Part shown: in pieces, positions 52,294-60,204 of the stretch
Layout of the letters: every line of letters begins with the position of its first letter
Position numbering within the stretch: position 1 is the first letter of the stretch
Origin: an uncultured Thermoleophilia bacterium
GTDB taxonomy: Bacteria > Actinomycetota > Thermoleophilia > UBA2241
Direction: 5' to 3'
NCBI GenBank assembly: GCA_903862845.1
Contig: CAIOZS010000056.1
Coordinates: 1 to 60,238, forward strand
DNA: 60,238 bases
Translations under genes and position numbers: made by a program
Notes under the pieces: model-generated
What the model saw: only the letters and a program-made list of their open reading frames with translations
What the model was told of the DNA's origin: nothing
Databases searched by the model: none

Positions 52294-53631
52294 ATGGGAA
52301 CGTATTTCGGCACTGACGGCATCCGCGGCGTAGCCGGCGAGCTGCTCACGCCCGAGCTCGCCGTGCAGATCGGGCGCGCGGCGGCGGTCGTGCACGCCCA
52401 GAAGGTCGGCCCGCACCCGCTGTTCGTGATCGGCCGCGACACGCGTCTGTCGGGGCCGATGCTCGAAGCGGCTCTCACCGCCGGCCTCACGAGTGGCGGC
52501 GCGCGCGTGGAGATCGCCGGCGTGATCCCGACGCCGGGGCTCGCCACGCTGGTCCGCCAGCGTGGCGCCGACGCCGGCGTCGTCATCAGTGCCTCGCACA
52601 ATCCCTTCGCCGACAACGGCATCAAGTTCTTCTCCGGCGCCGGCGTCAAGCTGAGCGACGACGAAGAAGCGGAGATCGAGGCGCACATCGCGCACCACGA
52701 TCTGCAGTCGCTGGCCGGCGACCGCTTCGGCTCCGCCGAGTATCTGGAGGGGGCCGTCGAGGGATACGTGTGGGACGTCGTCAAGCGCATCCCGCTCGAC
52801 CTGAGCGGCATGAAGATCGCCCTCGATTGCGCCCACGGCGCCATGTCGCTGGCAGCGCCGCTGGCGCTCGCCGAGTCGGGCGCCGACGTCACCGTGCTGT
52901 TCGCCGAGCCCGACGGGACCAACATCAACGCGGGCTGCGGCTCCACGCACATCGGCGCGCTGCAGGAGATCGTCGCCGCCGACGGCTTCGATCTTGGTCT
53001 GGCCTTCGACGGCGACGGCGACCGCGTGCTCGCCGTCGACGCCGCCGGCGAGCTCGTGGACGGCGACTTCATCATCGCGATTTTGGCCCGGCACCTGAAG
53101 GCGCAGGGCAAGCTGCGCGGCGACACCGTCGTCACGACGGTGATGACCAATCTGGGCTTCCACCTCGCCATGCAGCGCGAGGGCATCGAGGTGCTCGTCA
53201 CCGACGTCGGCGACCGCTACGTGGTGGCCAAGATGCTCGAGGGCGACTACCTCCTGGGCGGCGAGCAGTCGGGTCACATCATCAACCGCGACGTCTGCAC
53301 TACCGGTGACGGTCTGGCCACGGCACTGCTCCTTTTGCAGGCGCTGCGCGAGATGGACGTTTCGCTCGCCGAGGCGGCTCGCGTCATGACGCGTCTGCCG
53401 CAGAAGCTGGTCAACGTGCGCGTGCGCGACAAGCGCGAGCTGGACGGAGCGGCCGCGGTGTGGGCGGCGGTCGACGAAGAGACCCGCCGCTTGGACGGCA
53501 ACGGCCGCATCCTCGTGCGCACCTCCGGCACCGAAGAGCTGGTGCGCGTGATGGCCGAGGCGCCCACGCACGAAGAAGTCGAGGGCGCCTGCGCGCGCAT
53601 CGTCGCCGTTGTCGAGGAGCATCTGGGCTGA
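52294..53631 (+). CDS. glmM: Phosphoglucosamine mutase
   Basis: Interconverts glucosamine 6- and 1-phosphate for peptidoglycan precursors, 445 residues. YFGTDGIRGVAGE starts the protein, the phospho-serine loop is VVISASHNPFADNGIKF, the metal site is AFDGDGDRVLAVD, the sugar loop is GGEQSGHIINRD and the phosphate loop RTSGTEELVRVM. All active-site motifs are intact. It is a single gene bounded by a hairpin downstream. Confidence 0.97.
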   Translation: MGTYFGTDGIRGVAGELLTPELAVQIGRAAAVVHAQKVGPHPLFVIGRDTRLSGPMLEAALTAGLTSGGARVEIAGVIPTPGLATLVRQRGADAGVVISASHNPFADNGIKFFSGAGVKLSDDEEAEIEAHIAHHDLQSLAGDRFGSAEYLEGAVEGYVWDVVKRIPLDLSGMKIALDCAHGAMSLAAPLALAESGADVTVLFAEPDGTNINAGCGSTHIGALQEIVAADGFDLGLAFDGDGDRVLAVDAAGELVDGDFIIAILARHLKAQGKLRGDTVVTTVMTNLGFHLAMQREGIEVLVTDVGDRYVVAKMLEGDYLLGGEQSGHIINRDVCTTGDGLATALLLLQALREMDVSLAEAARVMTRLPQKLVNVRVRDKRELDGAAAVWAAVDEETRRLDGNGRILVRTSGTEELVRVMAEAPTHEEVEGACARIVAVVEEHLG

Positions 53632-53638
53632 CCACGCC

Positions 53639-53661
53639 GGCGGCCCCCGCGTGGGGCCGCC
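53639..53661. terminator. Hairpin between convergent glmM and vapC
   Basis: GGCGGCCCC, a 5-nt loop and GGGGCCGCC form a perfect 9-bp stem, able to stop both glmM (plus) and vapC (minus). Confidence 0.6.
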
Positions 53662-53665
53662 ACTG

Positions 53666-54073
53666 TCAACCCTTCAGCTCCACCAGCTCGATGTCCGTGC
53701 GCGCGAAGTCGTGACCGATGGCGAGCAGAGGCCGCCGCGCCGCTCGCGCCAGCGCGTACGAACAGCAGTCGAGACTGTTGAGGGCGGCGGGATGACGCCC
53801 TTTGCCGAAACGCCGCCAGGCGTCGCCTGCCACTGTCGCCTGGTCGGCAGTGAACGCAGAGATCTCCACGCCGAAGGCGTCCAGAAGTCGCTCCAGCTCG
53901 GCCTGCCCCTCGGGCCCGAGCCGCGACTGCGCCACAATGGTCGCTTCAAGCAGACTGCACGACGACAGCAGCGCATCGTCCGCCTCGGCCAGCGCGACGA
54001 GCACGGCATCGCGCTGCGGCTCGGCGAACAGCGCGGCGAGCAGTGCAGAGGTGTCGACGACGAGGCCGCTCAC
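53666..54073 (-). CDS. vapC: PIN-domain toxin VapC
   Basis: A 135-residue PIN-domain ribonuclease, the toxin of a type II pair. The acidic residues expected for metal binding are in VVDTSALLAAL, SCSLLEATIV, LNSLDCCSYALA and GHDFARTDI. The usual GNDF is GHDF here. GTG 54073 overlaps the vapB stop by 4 nt. Confidence 0.9.
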   Translation of the reverse strand: MSGLVVDTSALLAALFAEPQRDAVLVALAEADDALLSSCSLLEATIVAQSRLGPEGQAELERLLDAFGVEISAFTADQATVAGDAWRRFGKGRHPAALNSLDCCSYALARAARRPLLAIGHDFARTDIELVELKG

Positions 54074-54321
54074 GGAAGGCCGCGCTCGTCGTACCCGACG
54101 ATCTCATCTGCGGACCGGTGGTCGTGGACCGGCAGGGCGTCGACGCGGCGCAGCACGGTGCGAGCCAGAGCGAGCTTGTCGGCAGGGCTGCGCCGGCCTT
54201 CCACACGGGCCAGCCGCTCCTCGAGGGCGCGCCTGATAGCCGTGGTCAGCGACTCGCCCGTCTCGCGCGCCAGCTCGCGGGCGAGGCGCTCCGTCTGCGC
54301 ATTCTTGATGGAGATGCCCAT
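54070..54321 (-). CDS. vapB: VapB-type antitoxin
   Basis: An 83-residue antitoxin. The N-terminal ribbon-helix-helix-like part is GISIKNAQTERLARELARET with GESLTTAIRRALEERLAR, the PSK/VapB pattern. The acidic C-terminus, ending HRSADEIVGYDERGLP, should bind and block VapC. It likely represses its own promoter in the gap upstream. Confidence 0.88.
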   Translation of the reverse strand: MGISIKNAQTERLARELARETGESLTTAIRRALEERLARVEGRRSPADKLALARTVLRRVDALPVHDHRSADEIVGYDERGLP

Positions 54322-54402
54322 ACCGAGATTCTACCATTCGAGAGGGATTCTAGCAGGCAGCGGCCGCCTCGCGCCCATTGCGGTCGCCGTTCAAGGCTGG
54401 TC

Positions 54403-54446
54403 GACATACCTTGCGATTTCACCAGCACATGGTGAACGTGCAGGGT
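54403..54446. repeat. Dispersed repeat type 1, copy 1
   Basis: 44 bp, 34 of them identical to 58126-58169. The centre is an inverted repeat TTCACCA-N5-TGGTGAA. Confidence 0.75.
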
Positions 54447-54568
54447 CTCGCAGCGTTCGGCTGTCAGCTTGCCTCGCGCGGCCAGTCAAGAGAGGCGCCG
54501 ACGCCGGAGCAGCCGGCCCGCGCAGCGGGATTCAGGCCGAGGCAGCCGGCTGCGGCGGTTTGAAGCAG

Positions 54569-54647
54569 CATGACCATCCGCTGCCCTCCGGTTCTGCGTT
54601 CAGCCTCCAGATCGACGAGCGGCGAGAAGGCGCACGTGGCGCGTCGC
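54569..54647. repeat. Dispersed repeat type 2, copy 1
   Basis: 79 bp, 65 of them identical to 60126-60204 without gaps. The best conserved stretch is GCGTTCAGCCTCC followed by GATCGACGAGCG. Confidence 0.75.
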
Positions 54648-54718
54648 ACGCGCCGCAGCCGTGGGAGCTGCCGCAGCGGGGTAGTGCTGTGAGGGAAGAT
54701 AAGAAAAGTCGGGCGGAT

Positions 54719-54751
54719 CCTTGTCTTCCCCCCGGCAAACGAGCCTGTGGA
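54719..54751. repeat. Local C-rich direct repeat, copy 1
   Basis: CCTTGTCTTCCCCCCGGCAA then ACGAGCCTGTGGA; the other copy is at 54918-54951. A shorter partial copy TCCTTGTCTTCCC starts at 54781. Confidence 0.65.
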
Positions 54752-54917
54752 CCGCCGCGGGCGAGGCGACAGTCAAGGAATCCTTGTCTTCCCTTTTCGC
54801 ACTACCCCGCGCCGCAGCCGCCGGGCTCGCCGCGGCCGGCCGCGCGCCCGCCGCGCCCGCCCGGCGAGGAACCGGTGGCCTGAACGAGCGCTCTGCTTCC
54901 GTCAGGAATCGGCCTTT

Positions 54918-54951
54918 CCTTGCCTTCCCCCCTGGCAACCGAGCCTGCGGA
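54918..54951. repeat. Local C-rich direct repeat, copy 2
   Basis: CCTTGCCTTCCCCCCTGGCA then ACCGAGCCTGCGGA; matches 54719-54751 with few changes and one extra base. Confidence 0.65.
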
Positions 54952-55073
54952 TGGCCGTGCACCCGCCAGGCGCCCCATTCATCGCTCACCGGCGCCCGAG
55001 CGACGGGGATGCTCATGTGAAGCAGGACGTCGCACCCTTCTCCGCCTCAGCCTCTGCCCACAACGCGGCCGCC

Positions 55074-57005
55074 TCAGCCGGCGACGAGCTCGACGGACAC
55101 CCGGTCGATGCGTTCGACGCGCTCGCGCACGGCCGCCGCCGCTCCCGCGGCCGAGCGCTCCGCCCCGGCAAGGTCGACCTCGTCCGGTACGATACGCAGG
55201 GTCACGAAGCGGTAGCTGCCCGAGTTTCGGCCGAGGACGGCGGCGACGCGTTTCACGCCCGGCTGTGACTCGGCGCACGTGCGCACCTCCTGGAGGACGT
55301 CCTCCTCCAATGAAGCGTCGAGCAGCACGCGCAGGCCGTCGCGGAGCACCTGGACGCCGCTCCACGCCAGCAGCGCCGCCACCACCAAGGCGGCGATGCT
55401 GTCCATGTAGGGGACGCCGGCCCACTGCAGGCCGACGCCCAGGGCCACGCCGGCGCTGGCGAACACGTCGGTCCAGGTCGCGCGGGCGTCGGCCTGGAGA
55501 CTCGGCGAGCCGTTGGCCTTCCCCACCCGGGACTTGTAGATGGCAAGACCAGCCTTGGCAGCCATCACTCCCGTCATCACGACGATCACGAGCAGCGGGC
55601 CCTCGATCTTGTCCGCTCCCGAGAGGATCCGTCCGATGGCCTCTCGCGCGAGCTCGTAGGCGCTGAACAGGACAAGCACGCCGATGCCGACGGCGATGAG
55701 GTTCTCCAGTTTGTAGAGGCCCTGCGGGAAGCCTTTGGTATGCCGGGCCGCAAGCCGCATGCCGGCCAGCACGATCAGTGAGGTGACGACGTCGGTCACG
55801 CTGTCGGTGCCTTCGGCGAGCACGGCGACGCTGCCAGCGCTCGTGGCCACGGCGATCATCGCCGCCGCCATCCCGGCGGACGCGATTACCGAGACGACCT
55901 CCGCCCACTCGGTGGGCTGGAGGCGCAGGCGCCGGGGCGCGGCTGCGGCCGCCCCGGCCGGCGAGCCGGCGATGGCCCCGGCGGGTGCGGCGACGGTCCC
56001 GACGGGCGCCGCGATGGCCTCGGCCGCCACCGCGGCGGCAGCCGGCGCGCTTGCCGCGGGCTCCGCACCGCCTGGCGCCGCGACGAGCTCCACGACGACC
56101 TCGTCGACGTTGCGGATCCGGGCGCGGACGGAAGCCTTGACGCTCGCCGCCACCGCCTCCGCTTGCGCGACATCGTCCGTCACGGTGGCGAGGCGCAGCG
56201 TGAGGAAGCGGAAGCTGCCGGAGTTGCGCCCGGTGACCGCGAGCACTTCCCTCACCCGGGGGTCTGCGGCCGCGATCTCGCGGACCTCGTCAAGCACGCT
56301 GCGCTCCACCGAGGCGTCGAGCAGAACCCGGACGGCTTGATAAGCGATCGACCCGCCGGCCCAGAGGATGCAGGCCGCCACGACCACGGCGGCCACGGAA
56401 TCGGCGATCGGCACGCCGGCGAGGTCGAGGGCAAGGCCTGCGCACAGCACGGCCCCGGCGGCGAAGTCGACGAAGGAGTGGCCGGCGTCGGCGCGCAGGG
56501 CAACGCAGTCCTGCAACCGGGCCACGCGGAGCTTGTAGATGCCGAGCGCCAGAGACAGCAGGGTAGCGACCCCGATGAAGACAAGGGACTGCCCGGGGTC
56601 GGGGATGAGATCGCTCCCCTTCAGCGCGGCCGAGAACGCGTAGCGGCCGAGCTCGTAGGCGCCGCCGGCGATCAGCACGCCGATGACCAGGGCGAGGAGG
56701 TTCTCCAGCTTGTAGAGGCCCTCCGGGAAGGTGCGTGTGTGGCGGCGAGAGAGACGGACGCCGGCGGCGACGAGGAAACCGGTCACGGCGCGTGACGTGG
56801 TCAGGGACGCGCCGACGATGAGGATCAAGCTCGGTTCGATCGCGACCAGGGCCCAGAGCGAGACGGCGAAGACCGCGCACGCCGCCCCGGAGATGGTCGC
56901 GGCCCTGAGTGCGCGCTGGAGCCCGGGCGTCTCGCCGCTCGGGGCGCCCGGCGCTGCGGCCGCTGCGGCCTGGCTCAGCCCCACGTCTCGATCAGCGCTG
57001 CCCAC
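55074..57005 (-). CDS. Internally duplicated CDF metal-ion transporter
   Basis: A 643-residue membrane protein of two fused cation diffusion facilitator units (about 30-310 and 375-643) joined by an Ala/Pro linker. Both have FPxGLYKLENL and end in a cytosolic domain with GRNSGSxRFxTLR. Unit 2 keeps the helix-2 metal pair in GTDSVTD (about 398-402) but reads ADARATWTD in helix 5. Unit 1 reads LTTSR (68-72) in place of the helix-2 pair but keeps ADAGHSFVD in helix 5. Each half has thus lost different ligands. Substrate metal is unknown. It starts at GTG 57005. Confidence 0.88.
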   Translation of the reverse strand: MGSADRDVGLSQAAAAAAPGAPSGETPGLQRALRAATISGAACAVFAVSLWALVAIEPSLILIVGASLTTSRAVTGFLVAAGVRLSRRHTRTFPEGLYKLENLLALVIGVLIAGGAYELGRYAFSAALKGSDLIPDPGQSLVFIGVATLLSLALGIYKLRVARLQDCVALRADAGHSFVDFAAGAVLCAGLALDLAGVPIADSVAAVVVAACILWAGGSIAYQAVRVLLDASVERSVLDEVREIAAADPRVREVLAVTGRNSGSFRFLTLRLATVTDDVAQAEAVAASVKASVRARIRNVDEVVVELVAAPGGAEPAASAPAAAAVAAEAIAAPVGTVAAPAGAIAGSPAGAAAAAPRRLRLQPTEWAEVVSVIASAGMAAAMIAVATSAGSVAVLAEGTDSVTDVVTSLIVLAGMRLAARHTKGFPQGLYKLENLIAVGIGVLVLFSAYELAREAIGRILSGADKIEGPLLVIVVMTGVMAAKAGLAIYKSRVGKANGSPSLQADARATWTDVFASAGVALGVGLQWAGVPYMDSIAALVVAALLAWSGVQVLRDGLRVLLDASLEEDVLQEVRTCAESQPGVKRVAAVLGRNSGSYRFVTLRIVPDEVDLAGAERSAAGAAAAVRERVERIDRVSVELVAG

Positions 57006-57190
57006 CCGGGACCCCCCCGTGCATCTCCCGCCCCCTTCAAGGCGCTACCACCTACATCGTAGCAGGCGCCTTCGGCAGGGCAACCTCGCGGCCGCCTGCC
57101 GAAGAGCACCGTGGCCGCTGTTTCGAGGCCCGCTCGCCCTGATCGTCGATCGCCTTGGCGTCTTCAGAGTCGGCGGGCACCTCGCGGCGA
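57006..57190. other. Gap between the CDF gene and the RHH gene
   Basis: 185 bp with no gene or clear element. A G-rich run just upstream of 57005 on the minus strand may serve as the CDF ribosome site. Confidence 0.35.
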
Positions 57191-57499
57191 TCACGAGTTG
57201 GACCGAACCCACGCGTCGCGATTGGCGGTGAAGACGATGTCGGCAACACCGCCGCTCGTTGTGCCTGCCGGGTCGCCGGCGGCGGTAGCGTCCGTCTCGG
57301 GCTGGTCGCTCAGGCAGCGAAGGCCCAGGCGCAGCGTCTCCGAGAGGGTGAGTCGGCGGGCCTCCGAGAGGGCCGTGAGCAACTCCATCTCCTGCGGCTT
57401 GAGTCGCACCGACACGATGCCCCCGACGCGCGCGCCGGCCTTGACGTCGACAACCTCAAAGTCAGCGATTGCGTCCTGCGGCTGCTTCTTCGCAGTCAT
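57191..57499 (-). CDS. Ribbon-helix-helix-like regulator
   Basis: A 102-residue protein whose centre reads GIVSVRLKPQEMELLTALSE, then TLSETLRLGLRCLSD, the strand-helix-helix layout of MetJ/Arc-type DNA-binding proteins. The rest is likely disordered. ATG 57499 follows GGGGGGTG; GTG 57505 is an alternative. It is divergent from the gene at 57610 across an array of GTATGA half-sites, which it probably binds. Confidence 0.72.
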   Translation of the reverse strand: MTAKKQPQDAIADFEVVDVKAGARVGGIVSVRLKPQEMELLTALSEARRLTLSETLRLGLRCLSDQPETDATAAGDPAGTTSGGVADIVFTANRDAWVRSNS

Positions 57500-57540
57500 G
57501 GTCACCCCCCGGCAGACCTGAGTGCCCTCGCGAGCCCTGC

Positions 57541-57588
57541 TTGCTCGGCCTGGCGTTTCGTGTATGATGTGTCATACAAGGTATGACA
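57541..57588. promoter_or_regulatory. Promoter and half-site array between divergent genes
   Basis: TTGCTC (57541-57546), 16 nt, then TATGAT (57563-57568) form a plus-strand promoter. Overlapping it are GTATGA (57562), TCATAC (57572) and GTATGA (57581), about one helical turn apart. Together they make the inverted repeats TGTATGA-N4-TCATACA and TGTCATAC-AAG-GTATGACA (57570-57588, perfect). Such arrays suit ribbon-helix-helix dimers. Confidence 0.7.
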
Positions 57589-57609
57589 AACTCGACGTGA
57601 GGTCAAACC

Positions 57610-58053
57610 ATGAGCGAGCCCGACAAGGTGAGTCTCGACTATCTGCTGGTCGCGGACGGCGCGCAGGTCGTGGGCGGCAAGCTCTATCTGCTGGGCGGGG
57701 GCTGGGACAGGGTGGTCGTGCCGCAGCTTCCCGGCCGCCCCGCGACTCCGTTTTCGGTCGCGGTTGGCATCAACGTGCCCTGGAGTCTCACCAACCGCAA
57801 GATGACGTTCAGCGTCGACGTGCTGGATGCCGACGGCGGGCACATCGACACGCTCGCCGCCGGCGGCTTCGAGGTGGGACGCCCCACGGGTCTGCGCGCC
57901 GGCGCCTCGCAGCGCTTTCAGCTCGCCGGACCCGCCGCACCGGTGTTCCCGACGGCGGGTCGCTACGTCGTGCAGTGCGCTGTCGATGGAGAGGTGCTCG
58001 GCCACACGGTGATCGAAGTGTCGGCGGCGAGCCCGGCCGCTTCACCAGCGTAG
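57610..58053 (+). CDS. DUF6941-like protein of unknown function
   Basis: A 147-residue protein predicted to be mostly beta-strand. It resembles the DUF6941 family: LDYLLVADGAQVVGGKLYLLGGGWDRV (first part diagnostic), VAVGINVPWSLTNRKMTFSV and GRYVVQCAVDGEVLG. No signal peptide or membrane segment is seen. It is preceded by the promoter with half-sites, so it is probably controlled by the divergent ribbon-helix-helix protein. The C-terminus is an Ala/Ser/Pro tail. Confidence 0.72.
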   Translation: MSEPDKVSLDYLLVADGAQVVGGKLYLLGGGWDRVVVPQLPGRPATPFSVAVGINVPWSLTNRKMTFSVDVLDADGGHIDTLAAGGFEVGRPTGLRAGASQRFQLAGPAAPVFPTAGRYVVQCAVDGEVLGHTVIEVSAASPAASPA

Positions 58054-58125
58054 CCGCAGGACGCGGCCGCGGGAAGGCGGGCGATGCGCCGTCTCGCGGC
58101 CTCGCCGCGGCGCCAGCGCCGGGCT

Positions 58126-58169
58126 GACATACCGTGCAATTCCACCAACATGTGGTGAAAATGCTAGGT
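58126..58169. repeat. Dispersed repeat type 1, copy 2
   Basis: 44 bp matching 54403-54446 at 34 positions; the centre is CCACCAACATGTGGTG. Confidence 0.75.
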
Positions 58170-58209
58170 ATGGACACGATTGCTCGCCATGCCACACAGG
58201 CTGTGCTGT

Positions 58210-58436
58210 GGCGGCTCGGGTTCTTCCGCGTCGTGGTCGTGACCGGCGCCCGGGATCTGAGTGGCCTGCGCGCCTTGCGCGCCGACTTGGGCCCTCGCTT
58301 CAAGCTGGGCATCCTCGCGTACCTCGGGGAGGAGGCGCGCGTTCTCGACCCCACCCTCGTCGCCGTGCCGCTGGCCGCGCTGCTCGGCGTCGGCGCCTTC
58401 CCTCCATCCGACCCTGATGGTAGCCTCGCGACGTGA
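58210..58436 (+). pseudogene. C-terminal remnant of a DUF4143-type ATPase
   Basis: The frame encodes GFFRVVVVTGARDLSGLRAL, then RFKLGILAYLGEEARVLDPT and VAVPLAALLGV. This matches the far C-terminal end of AAA_14/DUF4143 proteins (GLRxLxxxxGxxFxxGxxLYxG, then avPlsaLW). The ATPase and most of the DUF4143 domain are missing, and the upstream part of the frame runs into the dispersed repeat. It is therefore likely a decayed gene. It ends at the start of the methyltransferase. Confidence 0.5.
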
Positions 58437-60082
58437 GCGACGCGCGCAACACCCTGTACTACGGCGACAACCTCGACATAATGCGGCGCTACGTCGCGGG
58501 CGAGTCGGTCGACCTCGTGTACCTCGATCCGCCGTTCAACAGCAACGCCACCTACAACGTGCTCTTCGCCGAGCACCACGGCGAGCAGGCGGCCAGCCAG
58601 ATCAAGGCATTCGAGGACACCTGGACGTGGGATCTGTCCGCCGAATGGAGCTACAAGAACACCGTCGAGGCCGGCGGCCAGGTGAGCAAGGCCCTGCAGG
58701 CCTTTCACACGCTGCTCGGCCCCAGCAACATGCTCGCCTACCTCGCGATGATGGCGCCGCGCCTCGTGGAGCTGCGCCGCGTGCTCAAGCCCACCGGCAG
58801 CATCTACCTGCACTGCGACCCGACATCCAGTCACTACCTGAAGCTTCTGATGGACTCGGTCTTCGGGCCGGACCACCTTCAGAACGAGATCGTCTGGCGC
58901 AGGACTTCAGCGCACGGCAACGCCAGCCTCAAGTTCGCAGCGGTGCACGACATCCTGCTCTTCTACGCAAGAGGCCGGAGAACCACGTGGAACCAGCAGT
59001 TCGAGCCGTACACGGACGAGTACATCGCGACGCACTTCGTGCACGTTGACCCGGACGGGCGGCGATTCCGCCGGGTGGACATGCGCAACCCCGGCGTCCG
59101 ACCGAACCTCCACTACGACTACACCGCCAGTAACGGCATCACGTACAAGCCGCACGACAACGGCTGGGTGGTCGACCGCGACAAGATGGAGGAGCTGGAC
59201 CGGGACGGGCGGCTGTTCTTCCCGCAGAAACGGGACGGGCGGCTGCGTCGCAAGCTCTACCTGGACGAGAGCGCAGGCGTCCCCGTCTCGGACAACTGGA
59301 TCGACATAAAGCCGATCTTCGCCACGGCCGCCGAACGCCTCGGCTATCCAACTCAGAAGCCCGAGGCGCTGCTCGATCGCATCATCAGCGCCTCGTCCAA
59401 CGAGGGCGACGTCGTCCTCGACCCCTTCTGCGGCTGCGGCACGGCGACGGTCGCGGCGCAGACGCTCGGCCGTCGCTGGATCGGCATCGACATCACGCAT
59501 TTGGCGATCACGCTCATCAAGACGCGGCTCAAGGATTCGTTCGGCCTGGTCGCCGGCAAGGACTACGAGGTGCAGGGCGAGCCGGTCTCGGTGCCCGACG
59601 CGCAGACGCTGGCGGCCACCGACCCGTGGCAGTTCCAGTGGTGGGCGCTGGGGCTGGTGGGCGCCCGCCCGACGGAGCAGAAGAAGGGCGCCGACAAAGG
59701 CATCGACGGCCGCCTCTACTTTCACGACGAAGCCGGGGCGCAGACCAAGCAGGTCATGCTCAGCGTCAAGGCCGGCCACACGAGTGCGCCGCACGTGCGC
59801 GACCTGCGCGGCGTGGTCGAGCGCGAGGGCGCCGCCATCGGCGTGCTCATCACCATGCAGGAGTCCACCTCGCACATGCGCACCGAGGCCGCCGCGGCCG
59901 GCTTCTACGACTCACCTTGGGGAGGCAGCTACCCGCGCATCCAGATCCTGACCGTGGCCCAGCTCCTCGCCGGCGAGCGCATCGACTACCCCAACGTCGA
60001 GGGCATGGACCGCACCTTCAAGAAGGCGCCCAAGGCGCAGCGCAAGGGCGCCGACCACCCCGAATTGCCGCTGGGAGAGTGA
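58433..60082 (+). CDS. Site-specific DNA methyltransferase fused to an endonuclease-like domain
   Basis: A 549-residue protein. Residues 1-370 are a beta-class N4/N6 amino-methyltransferase: the catalytic motif VYLDPPFNSNATYNVLF precedes the SAM motif VVLDPFCGCGTATVAAQ, and YPTQKPEALLDRII is typical. Residues about 400-510 look like an Mrr/PD-(D/E)xK nuclease fold: GADKGIDGRLYF, then QVMLSVKAG. TAGCCT at 58421-58426 is 6 nt before the GTG start. It may be a methylase with a specificity domain or a one-gene restriction system; no partner is seen in the window. Confidence 0.88.
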   Translation: MSDARNTLYYGDNLDIMRRYVAGESVDLVYLDPPFNSNATYNVLFAEHHGEQAASQIKAFEDTWTWDLSAEWSYKNTVEAGGQVSKALQAFHTLLGPSNMLAYLAMMAPRLVELRRVLKPTGSIYLHCDPTSSHYLKLLMDSVFGPDHLQNEIVWRRTSAHGNASLKFAAVHDILLFYARGRRTTWNQQFEPYTDEYIATHFVHVDPDGRRFRRVDMRNPGVRPNLHYDYTASNGITYKPHDNGWVVDRDKMEELDRDGRLFFPQKRDGRLRRKLYLDESAGVPVSDNWIDIKPIFATAAERLGYPTQKPEALLDRIISASSNEGDVVLDPFCGCGTATVAAQTLGRRWIGIDITHLAITLIKTRLKDSFGLVAGKDYEVQGEPVSVPDAQTLAATDPWQFQWWALGLVGARPTEQKKGADKGIDGRLYFHDEAGAQTKQVMLSVKAGHTSAPHVRDLRGVVEREGAAIGVLITMQESTSHMRTEAAAAGFYDSPWGGSYPRIQILTVAQLLAGERIDYPNVEGMDRTFKKAPKAQRKGADHPELPLGE

Positions 60083-60125
60083 AGGCGCGGGCCTGACGAG
60101 AGCGCCCCGCTCTGGTATTCGTCGT

Positions 60126-60204
60126 CATGACTATCCCCTTCCGTCCGATTGCGCGTTCAGCCTCCGGATCGACGAGCGTCAAGAAGGCAGACATGGCGCG
60201 CCGC
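60126..60204. repeat. Dispersed repeat type 2, copy 2
   Basis: 79 bp matching 54569-54647 at 65 positions. It lies 44 bp after the methyltransferase stop. Confidence 0.75.

Larger units (their letters stand above)
54322..55073. other. Repeat-rich non-coding region
   Basis: About 750 bp between vapB and the CDF transporter. It holds one copy each of two dispersed repeats (54403-54446, 54569-54647) also found near 58.1 and 60.1 kb, and a pair of local C-rich direct repeats. Open frames here have poor coding character and no ribosome sites. Confidence 0.6.

Noticed and set aside
54700..54960. CRISPR array
   Set aside because: There are only two full repeat copies plus a fragment, with unequal spacing, no even spacers and no cas genes.
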